The notes beneath the pieces are model-generated. The model made no database searches, was not told where the DNA came from, and saw only the letters and a program-made list of their open reading frames with translations. A program made the position numbers and the translations under genes. From positions 1-19,862 of the forward strand of contig URFF01000031.1 in NCBI GenBank assembly GCA_900546995.1: a DNA stretch of 19,862 bases, read 5' to 3'. Below are positions 13,970 to 19,862 of the stretch, piece by piece; positions within the stretch are counted from its first letter, which is position 1; every line of letters starts with the position of its first letter. The stretch is from an uncultured Sutterella sp. Its GTDB lineage: Bacteria > Pseudomonadota > Gammaproteobacteria > Burkholderiales > Burkholderiaceae_F.

Positions 13970-15247
13970 ATGATTAATTCCAATCTTTTGCGTCAAATTC
14001 TTTTAGATAACAGAGAGTTGGTTGAATCGAAGAGAGTTTTTCCACGAGAAGTTCAAATTGACACCTTTCCTCGTTGTGTTTTGGTTGGTGTGCGTCGTTG
14101 TGGAAAATCGTACTTGTTATACCAAAAGATGCAGAAATTGTTGGCACAGGGAAAAACCTGGGATGACATGCTATACATCAATTTTGAGGATGAGCGCTTA
14201 TTGGGGTTTGACGTCACAGACTTTAATCAAATTCTTTCTGTACATGCAGAACTAAGTGGTCGAAGAACTTTACCGATTTTATTCTTGGATGAAATTCAAT
14301 TGATCGATGGGTGGGAAAAGTTTGTTCGGCGTATGGCTGATGCGGAAGCTCAATTGTATATTACCGGTTCGAATGCAAAGATGTTGAGTACTGACGTGGC
14401 TGCTGCACTAGGGGGACGATTTTTCACGATTAACGTCTATCCCATGAGTTTCTCAGAACTTTTAAAGACTAAAAAGATTGAAGCGGCTTCAAAAGACATT
14501 TTTTCGACAATTGGCAGTGCATTCATTCGTCGAGAGTTTGGTTCATTTTTCCAGTACGGGGGCTTCCCTGAGTGTTTGAATCTTGATAATAAACTGGAAT
14601 ATCTAAATATTCTTTTTCAAAAAATTTATCTTGGGGACATTGCGGTTCGTAATAAAGTCAGCAATCTTTTTGCGTTGAGAATGTTGTTAAAAAAAATCGC
14701 AGAAAGTATCGGTCAACCGTTATCGTATACGCGATTAACCAACATCGTGACCTCTTGCGGAATGAAAATCACTAAAAGCACTTGTATTAATTATGTGCAA
14801 TATACAATCGATTCTTGCTTGACCTTTCCTATTAAAAATATTGTTGGAAAACTTCAAGATCGGGAGAGTAAACAAAAATTCTATTTTGTCGATAATGGAA
14901 TAATAAAGTTATTAAATGCTGATCCAATGGCTGATCAACTTGAGAATTTGGTTGCCATTGAGTTAATGCGCCGCTATGGTGGTGATGAAGTCTTTTTCTA
15001 TCAGAGAGATGTGGAAGTTGATTTCTACACACCGGAAACACAAACAGCCATCCAAGTGAGTGTTCGCTTGGATTCAGATCCGAAAACTATGAAGCGAGAG
15101 CTGAAAGCCTTTGAAAAAATGAGCAAAGAACTTCCAATTACACGTCGAATCGTTATCACCTTGGATGAAGAAAAAACGATGGAAACTGAGACAGGTTTGA
15201 TTGAGGTTTTTCCTATTTGGAAATGGCTATTGGAAAAGCCGAATTAA
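13970..15247 (+). CDS. Orphan ATPase, AAA_14 / DUF4143 type
   Basis: 425-residue protein of the widespread AAA_14-DUF4143 type, whose cellular function is not established. The N-terminal ATPase part carries a Walker A (GVRRCGKS, 40-47), a Walker B (ILFLDEIQ, 103-110) and ITGSNAKML (131-139), which fits the sensor strand. The C-terminal part (about 190-425) has GGFPE, then YFVDNGIIKLL, ENLVAIELMRR (325-335) and DVEVDFY...AIQVSV (348-365). That last segment resembles the PD-(D/E)XK-like core of the family, but Q-V-S replaces the usual E-x-K, so nuclease activity is doubtful. I prefer ATG 13970 (TAGGTG 5 nt upstream) to the in-frame ATG 13946, which overlaps the operator array. The gene is visibly more AT-rich than its neighbours and stands alone between two hairpins, suggesting transfer. 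Confidence 0.82.
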   Translation: MINSNLLRQILLDNRELVESKRVFPREVQIDTFPRCVLVGVRRCGKSYLLYQKMQKLLAQGKTWDDMLYINFEDERLLGFDVTDFNQILSVHAELSGRRTLPILFLDEIQLIDGWEKFVRRMADAEAQLYITGSNAKMLSTDVAAALGGRFFTINVYPMSFSELLKTKKIEAASKDIFSTIGSAFIRREFGSFFQYGGFPECLNLDNKLEYLNILFQKIYLGDIAVRNKVSNLFALRMLLKKIAESIGQPLSYTRLTNIVTSCGMKITKSTCINYVQYTIDSCLTFPIKNIVGKLQDRESKQKFYFVDNGIIKLLNADPMADQLENLVAIELMRRYGGDEVFFYQRDVEVDFYTPETQTAIQVSVRLDSDPKTMKRELKAFEKMSKELPITRRIVITLDEEKTMETETGLIEVFPIWKWLLEKPN

Positions 15248-15260
15248 CGTGATGCTTTAG

Positions 15261-15296
15261 CCTTTCTGTCCGAAGGAAAGTCTTCGGACAGAAAGG
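15261..15296. terminator. Hairpin between the convergent ATPase and cysteine desulfidase genes
   Basis: CCTTTCTGTCCGAAG (15261-15275) pairs perfectly with CTTCGGACAGAAAGG (15282-15296), a 15-bp stem with a 6-nt loop. It lies in the 58-nt gap between convergent stops. Neither flank has a U tract, so termination may be factor-assisted. Confidence 0.6.
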
Positions 15297-15305
15297 ATGG
15301 TTGAG

Positions 15306-16589
15306 TTAGTTGTTACGCATGATTTCGATGATCTTCACATCGGTTTGTTGCATGCCTTTGCAGATCATGTCGCCTAAATTATCAATGGTTTTTTCCACAT
15401 CATCGGCCACAATGCCTTGATTGGTGACGCCGTGACCGGCTAAGGCTAAGAAGCAAGACTTGTAAGCGGCTTGGGCGGCGGTATTGACTTTCATCGCGCA
15501 AGTGGATTTCGCACCGTCGCAGACCATACCGGCCGTATCACTGATGACATTGTTAATGGCCATGCAGCCTTGTTTATACGTGCCATCATTGAGATAGACT
15601 AACGCCATGGAGACGGCAGCGGAAGTCGCCGTGTTACCGCAAAAAGCTGATAAGGACGGGTAGTGCGACTTAATGTAAATGGCCGCTAAGTGTGAGAGCG
15701 TGAGCGCGCGTGCTAAGCGTTCTTCATCCGCTTTGACAAATTGCGCCATTTTCACAATCGGAATCGTGGCAGTGATGCCTTGGTTGCCGCTACCGTAATT
15801 ACTCATGGCCGGTAAGGTGGCTCCACCCATGCGAGCGTCCGATGCGGCCGAGGCGTAGGCTGCCATGTCATTGACCAAATCTTTACTTAAAATGCCGGCT
15901 TTAATTTGCTCTTTGATCGTACGACCCAATTCAAGCCCGTACTGGTGAGCGAGTCCCTCATCGGCTAAGGCCATGTTGATGTCGCGTGCCTCAAGCATGA
16001 AAGCGATTTTCTCAAAAGGGACTGCAAGCGCAAAGTCGTAGATACTTTTAAGTGTGATTTCGTTTCCTTGAACGCTGGAATTGCCTTCGGTATCGGTGGC
16101 GATGGTGCGCGGCTTTTCAAAAATCACTTCACCATTTTTCTTTTCTTCAACAATATCGGTGTGGCCACCCGCAATGGTCACTTCGACGGTAACGCCGTGA
16201 GCTTGAGCGATGGCTCGGCAAAAAATGAATTCAGCGGTGTCGGCTCGCTCAATTTGCACACGTCCCTCTTCGATGAGTTCCACGGCGCGTTTGACATGTT
16301 CATTGCGAACCGTGGCGAGCACTTCAAGTCCCCCATCAGGATTGCCCCCTAAAGCACCCACGGCAGCAGCGATTGGTAAGCCAATCTTTCCGGTTCCCGG
16401 AACAAAAACTCCCATGGCATTTTTATATAAGTTGTCGCTCACTTCAACACGCAGCGATTCAAATTCCGTACCTAGAAGACGGGCAGCATGAGCCGCGGCG
16501 TAGGCAATTGAAGTCGGTTCCGTACAGCCTAAGGCCGGTTGAACCTCTTTTTTCAAAATAGCGATGTAATCATCCCAATGTTGAGCCAT
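15306..16589 (-). CDS. cyuA: L-cysteine desulfidase family protein (UPF0597 / CyuA)
   Basis: 427 residues, the length of the UPF0597 (YhaM/CyuA) family, related to the serine-dehydratase alpha chain. Characterised members use a [4Fe-4S] cluster to degrade L-cysteine to pyruvate, ammonia and sulfide in the cytoplasm. The three cysteines expected to hold the cluster are present: Cys22 in LGCTEP, Cys317 in AFCGNTATSAA and Cys357 in GMVCDGAKS. NAMGVFVPGTGKIGLPIAAAVGALGG (57-82) and SNYGSGNQGITATIPI (263-278) are further family blocks. GGGAGAG lies about 8 nt before the ATG at 16589. The gene follows dedA on the same strand, across a terminator. An oxygen-sensitive enzyme fits an anaerobic host. 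Exact substrate (cysteine versus a related amino acid) is inferred. Confidence 0.88.
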   Translation of the reverse strand: MAQHWDDYIAILKKEVQPALGCTEPTSIAYAAAHAARLLGTEFESLRVEVSDNLYKNAMGVFVPGTGKIGLPIAAAVGALGGNPDGGLEVLATVRNEHVKRAVELIEEGRVQIERADTAEFIFCRAIAQAHGVTVEVTIAGGHTDIVEEKKNGEVIFEKPRTIATDTEGNSSVQGNEITLKSIYDFALAVPFEKIAFMLEARDINMALADEGLAHQYGLELGRTIKEQIKAGILSKDLVNDMAAYASAASDARMGGATLPAMSNYGSGNQGITATIPIVKMAQFVKADEERLARALTLSHLAAIYIKSHYPSLSAFCGNTATSAAVSMALVYLNDGTYKQGCMAINNVISDTAGMVCDGAKSTCAMKVNTAAQAAYKSCFLALAGHGVTNQGIVADDVEKTIDNLGDMICKGMQQTDVKIIEIMRNN

Positions 16590-16618
16590 GAAAGTCTCTC
16601 CCTTAAAGGCTTAAGCCC

Positions 16619-16654
16619 AAAAAAGAGGGCAACCGGTAATGGTGCGGTCGCCCT
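16619..16654 (-). terminator. Terminator between dedA and cyuA
   Basis: AGGGCAACCG (16626-16635) pairs with CGGTCGCCCT (16645-16654) with one mismatch. On the minus strand the stem is followed by CTTTTTT (complement of 16625-16619). It sits 6 nt after the dedA stop (16661) and 36 nt before the cyuA start, so cyuA needs its own promoter inside dedA or readthrough. Confidence 0.75.
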
Positions 16655-16660
16655 GAATCG

Positions 16661-17320
16661 TTATTGTAGTGTCGTATTTTGGCTGAAACGACGTTTGAAA
16701 AATTTGATCGTTGCGAGAATCACCGTGGGTACTAAGGCCGAAGCAATACCGCAGAGCAAAATGGTTGTGAGGTGATCTCGAATGAATGGCATGTTGCCGA
16801 AAAAGTGTCCTGCCCAAATAAGGCCGTAAACCCAAACAACGGCGCCGGAGATTGAGTAGGCTTCAAAACGAGAGACACGCATTGAGGCAGCTCCCGCGAT
16901 AAGGGGAGCAAAAGAGCGCACAACCGGAACAAAACGTGCAAGGAAAATGGTTTTTCCACCGTGTTTCACATAAAAGTTATGGGTTTTATTCAGTGCTTCC
17001 TGATCAATCCAGGAAATGGAACCATCGTAAATTTTGTGACCCAACCAGCTACCTAAGTAGTAGTTGGTGGTGTTACCGGTAATAGCGCCTAGTGCTACAA
17101 CCGCTGTCAGAATCCACGGGTCAATGGCACCTGTGGCAGTAACGGCGCCGGCGACAAACAAAAGCGAATCACCCGGTAAAAACGCCATGATCACGATCCC
17201 GGTTTCCATAAAGAAGATCAGGAACATGACGATATAGATGAGAATACCGTATTCGGTTGCGATCGTTGTTAAAAAACGATCGGCGTTCGTAAATAAATCA
17301 AGAAATAGTGACCAATCCAT
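16661..17320 (-). CDS. DedA-family inner-membrane protein
   Basis: 219 residues, standard DedA (SNARE-associated/VTT domain) size, with several hydrophobic segments and two re-entrant-type loops. DedA proteins are needed for membrane homeostasis, proton-dependent functions and, in some members, undecaprenyl-phosphate or phospholipid transport. Acidic and basic residues known to be essential in E. coli YqjA/YghB are in matching positions: Glu39 in FFMETG, Asp51 in LPGDSLLF, and Arg129 and Arg135 in LARFVPVVRSFAPLIAGAASM. The GNTTNYYLGSWLG motif (82-94) is also conserved. The start at 17320 gives the normal N terminus; a weak GGGAG stands upstream. It is divergent from mutL. The particular substrate is not readable from sequence. 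Confidence 0.9.
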   Translation of the reverse strand: MDWSLFLDLFTNADRFLTTIATEYGILIYIVMFLIFFMETGIVIMAFLPGDSLLFVAGAVTATGAIDPWILTAVVALGAITGNTTNYYLGSWLGHKIYDGSISWIDQEALNKTHNFYVKHGGKTIFLARFVPVVRSFAPLIAGAASMRVSRFEAYSISGAVVWVYGLIWAGHFFGNMPFIRDHLTTILLCGIASALVPTVILATIKFFKRRFSQNTTLQ

Positions 17321-17490
17321 AGGGAGTTTTAAATTTAACTATTAGATCACAAAAGCAGAACAGGTGAGAGTTTAGCGTATTTTGCTTAACCGCGTATTTT
17401 CTGTGACAGTATTGTTACGCCACAGCGAAAATGACTCATCCTGTGATGACTGGAAATGTTTTTCCTCCATGCTCGTTATACAATAGCCGC

Positions 17491-19380
17491 ATGACAGAAA
17501 TTCAACACACAAATGGCGCCCCCGTGCGCGAAATCCGCGAATTATCCGATCAACTGATCAGCCAAATTGCCGCTGGTGAAGTGATTGAGCGACCCGCTTC
17601 AGTCGTTAAGGAACTGGTGGAAAATGCACTAGATGCAGGCGCTACCCGAATTGAAGTCCGTCTTGAAGAAGGCGGGGTAAAACGCCTCGTTGTTTCGGAT
17701 AATGGTCGTGGTATTCCTAAGGACGAGTTGGCCCTTGCGCTTAAGCGCCACGCAACCAGTAAGATCCGCAACTTGGATGAACTCGAGCATGTTTTAAGTT
17801 TAGGTTTCAGAGGAGAAGCCTTGGCTTCCATCGCGTCGGTTTCCGACCTGACCTTGACTTCAAAAACGGCTGACGCGGATCATGCCTACAGTTATCACGA
17901 GGGAGAAATATCACCTGCGGCAGGGGGAAACGGTACTCGGGTTGAAGTCTGTGATCTTTTCTTTAAGACGCCAGCCAGACGAAAATTTTTGCGCTCCGAT
18001 AACACGGAAGCGGCGCATTGTCGCACCGCTTTGGAGCGGCTTGCGATTGCCAATCCAACGGTTGAATTTCGCTTGATTCATAACGGAAAACCCGTTGTGA
18101 TGTTTCCTGTTGAAGAAAGTAGAGAGCGCGTTAACCGAATCTTGCCCAAGGAATTTGCCTCCGCGCAGCGTGAAGTGTATGCCGAAACGCCGATTGCGAG
18201 ACTTTACGGTTGGGTGGGCCTGCCGACGGCAGGACGCGCTCGCACTGATGCGCAATATTGCTATGTGAACGGACGCTTTGTGCGCGATAAGCTTTTGGCG
18301 CACGCGGTCAAGTCCGCCTATGCCGATGTGTTGCACAATCAACTGCAGCCGATGTATTGCCTCTTTTTAGATATTGATCCGGTCAAAGTCGATGTGAATG
18401 TCCATCCGACCAAAAGCGAACTGCGTTTCCGCGAAGCGCAGTGGGTCCATCAATTTGTTGAACGGGCCATTCAAAATGCCTTAGCACCTTCTTTGGTCGA
18501 AGTGGGTGAAACGAATAAAACCGTTGAGGCTGAAGATCATCCGGCTGTTGAGGAAAAAATCCATCAGGCGCGATTATCTTTCCCTGTGGCTTCATATTCA
18601 ACTGAGTCAGTCGGCATTCCACCGCGATCAAACACAGAGCCACAATATCACCCGTCGCAGTTAAATCGATACTTGGATTTTTATAAGACGGAAAAGGCGC
18701 CGAAATTCGGTCACGTTTTACCCGATGCTGTTAAGGCGATCCGAGAGGGGAGCGAGACCTCCAATCCCGCCGCAGATCAGCCTCGCGATTTTCCTCTAGG
18801 ACGAGCGTTAGGGCAAATCGCCGGTGTTTACATATTGGCTGAAAATGATCACGGCCTAATCGTTGTGGACATGCACGCTGCGCACGAACGTGTGGTTTAT
18901 GAAAAATTAAAAGAGCAGGTGAGTGCGTCGCATTTGGCCGTTCAGGCGCTTTTGATTCCGATGGTTTTTCGCGTGAGTGCCGAAGAGATGGCGGTCTTTG
19001 AAGAACACTCGCAAAGTATCGCCCAATTGGGGTTGGAACTAGAAGCCGCCTCGCTCACTCACTTACGTTTGCGTTCAGTTCCAGCCCTTTTGGCTGAAGG
19101 GATTGATAAAACCGGTCAGGACCTGATCAGTGATTTATTGGCTGATTTCAAGCGTTATGGTGAATCGTCACTTTTGGAAGAAAAGCGTAACGAGATTCTC
19201 GCCACCATGGCCTGCCACAGTGCCGTGCGTGCGCACCGTTATCTGACGATTGATGAAATGAATGCGCTTTTGCGCTCAATGGAAAAAACCGATCGAGCCG
19301 ATCAATGCAATCATGGGCGTCCCACATGGGTGCAGGTGACGATGGCTGACCTCGATAAACTCTTTATGAGAGGCCGCTGA
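17491..19380 (+). CDS. mutL: DNA mismatch repair protein MutL (endonuclease type)
   Basis: 629 residues. MutL couples MutS mismatch recognition to strand incision. The N-terminal GHKL ATPase shows QIAAGEVIERPASVVKELVENALDAGA (25-51, catalytic Glu41), DNGRGI (70-75) and GFRGEAL (105-111). After a variable linker (about 330-430), the C-terminal dimerisation domain has the endonuclease motif DMHAAHERVVYE at 460-471, fitting DxHA(X)2E(X)4E, with ACHSAVRA (574-581) and CNHGRP (606-611). So this MutL is predicted to nick DNA itself, unlike E. coli MutL, which relies on MutH. I chose ATG 17491 by homology; frames further upstream lack a better ribosome site, and TACAAT (17479-17484) directly before it looks like a -10. 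miaA overlaps its last base. Confidence 0.95.
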   Translation: MTEIQHTNGAPVREIRELSDQLISQIAAGEVIERPASVVKELVENALDAGATRIEVRLEEGGVKRLVVSDNGRGIPKDELALALKRHATSKIRNLDELEHVLSLGFRGEALASIASVSDLTLTSKTADADHAYSYHEGEISPAAGGNGTRVEVCDLFFKTPARRKFLRSDNTEAAHCRTALERLAIANPTVEFRLIHNGKPVVMFPVEESRERVNRILPKEFASAQREVYAETPIARLYGWVGLPTAGRARTDAQYCYVNGRFVRDKLLAHAVKSAYADVLHNQLQPMYCLFLDIDPVKVDVNVHPTKSELRFREAQWVHQFVERAIQNALAPSLVEVGETNKTVEAEDHPAVEEKIHQARLSFPVASYSTESVGIPPRSNTEPQYHPSQLNRYLDFYKTEKAPKFGHVLPDAVKAIREGSETSNPAADQPRDFPLGRALGQIAGVYILAENDHGLIVVDMHAAHERVVYEKLKEQVSASHLAVQALLIPMVFRVSAEEMAVFEEHSQSIAQLGLELEAASLTHLRLRSVPALLAEGIDKTGQDLISDLLADFKRYGESSLLEEKRNEILATMACHSAVRAHRYLTIDEMNALLRSMEKTDRADQCNHGRPTWVQVTMADLDKLFMRGR

Positions 19381-19862
19381 TGATTGATGCCGTGATGATT
19401 TTGGGGCCGACAGCAAGCGGAAAAACGGCGCTTGGCGTGAAATTAGCCAAGGCGCTTTCCACTGAGGTTATTTCCATCGATTCAGCGCTTGTCTACCGAT
19501 CAATGGATATTGGAACAGCAAAACCCACCGAAGAAGAAAAAGAGGGAGTTCCTCACCATCTCATCGATATACGAGATCCTTTTGAGAGCTATTCAGCTGC
19601 CGACTTTGTGCGCGATTGTGAAAGCGAAATTGATCGACTTCAAGCTCAAGGGAAGCTACCGTTGATTGTGGGCGGCACAATGCTTTACGCAAAAGCCCTT
19701 AAAGAGGGACTCAACGAAATGCCCACGAGTGACTTGGCCATTCGGGCTAGCATTGATGAAGAGGCGGCCCGTTTGGGGTGGCCTGCTATGCATGACAAAT
19801 TAGCCGAGGTTGATCCGGTGACCGCAGCACGCTTACACCGCACAGATGCTCAACGCATTTCC
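19380..19862 (+). CDS. miaA: tRNA dimethylallyltransferase, 3' partial
   Basis: First 161 codons of MiaA, open to the end of the window (about half of a protein usually near 310 residues). MiaA adds a dimethylallyl group from dimethylallyl diphosphate to N6 of A37 in tRNAs reading UNN codons. The P-loop GPTASGKT lies at residues 9-16. The substrate-binding segment EVISIDSALVYRSMDIGTAKPT follows, where an Asp in this region is the catalytic base, then HHLIDIRDPFESYSAADF and VGGTMLYAKAL (113-123). ATG 19380 shares its A with the mutL stop TGA, so the pair is translationally coupled. mutL-miaA adjacency is common in proteobacteria. Its prenyl donor is made through the MEP pathway begun by the dxs product in this window. 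Confidence 0.96.
   Translation, partial: MIDAVMILGPTASGKTALGVKLAKALSTEVISIDSALVYRSMDIGTAKPTEEEKEGVPHHLIDIRDPFESYSAADFVRDCESEIDRLQAQGKLPLIVGGTMLYAKALKEGLNEMPTSDLAIRASIDEEAARLGWPAMHDKLAEVDPVTAARLHRTDAQRIS

Noticed and set aside
17911..18342. 143-codon minus-strand frame inside mutL
   Set aside because: Overlaps conserved MutL coding sequence on the other strand; no family resemblance.

Overview
This looks like a chromosomal stretch from a Gram-negative betaproteobacterium, probably an anaerobic or microaerophilic Burkholderiales member such as Sutterellaceae. The taxonomic call is inference. It rests on the general-porin type of the outer-membrane protein (C-terminal Phe), a MutL with the DMHA(X)2E(X)4E endonuclease motif, a DcuC-type dicarboxylate carrier, an oxygen-sensitive cysteine desulfidase-type protein and the xseB-ispA-dxs order. 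No tRNA, rRNA, CRISPR array, insertion sequence or integrase was seen.

Layout. Positions 1-901 hold the 3' part of an OFA-type MFS transporter, closed by a terminator. The roughly 310 bases that follow have no recognised gene. At 1250-1426 lies a short gene for a 58-residue exported peptide with a Tat-like signal and an almost pure Asp/Arg mature part. A convergent EamA-type (DMT) transporter follows, and divergent from it is a tight operon, xseB-ispA-dxs-murB (2491-6534). This operon supplies the MEP-pathway entry enzyme, the C15 prenyl diphosphate synthase and a peptidoglycan precursor reductase. The murB start lies inside dxs.

Positions 6610-12407 run on the minus strand: an M20-family amidohydrolase, a general porin, a DcuC-like C4-dicarboxylate carrier and an M3-family oligoendopeptidase F. 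They suggest peptide, amino-acid and dicarboxylate metabolism. Strong hairpins separate porin from dcuC and dcuC from pepF. Divergent pgk (12593-13795) ends in a terminator.

Next is a visibly AT-richer single-gene insert (about 13860-15247). It is an orphan AAA_14/DUF4143-type ATPase preceded by three operator-like repeats spaced exactly 32 bp apart, the central one a perfect 11+11 bp inverted repeat. After it come a cysteine desulfidase-family gene and a DedA-family membrane protein (both minus), then divergent mutL and a partial miaA running off the end. MiaA consumes dimethylallyl diphosphate, which the MEP pathway entered by dxs supplies.

The most unusual items are the Asp-rich exported peptide and the 32-bp-phased operator array in front of the ATPase. 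The rest is mainly well-conserved housekeeping and transport.
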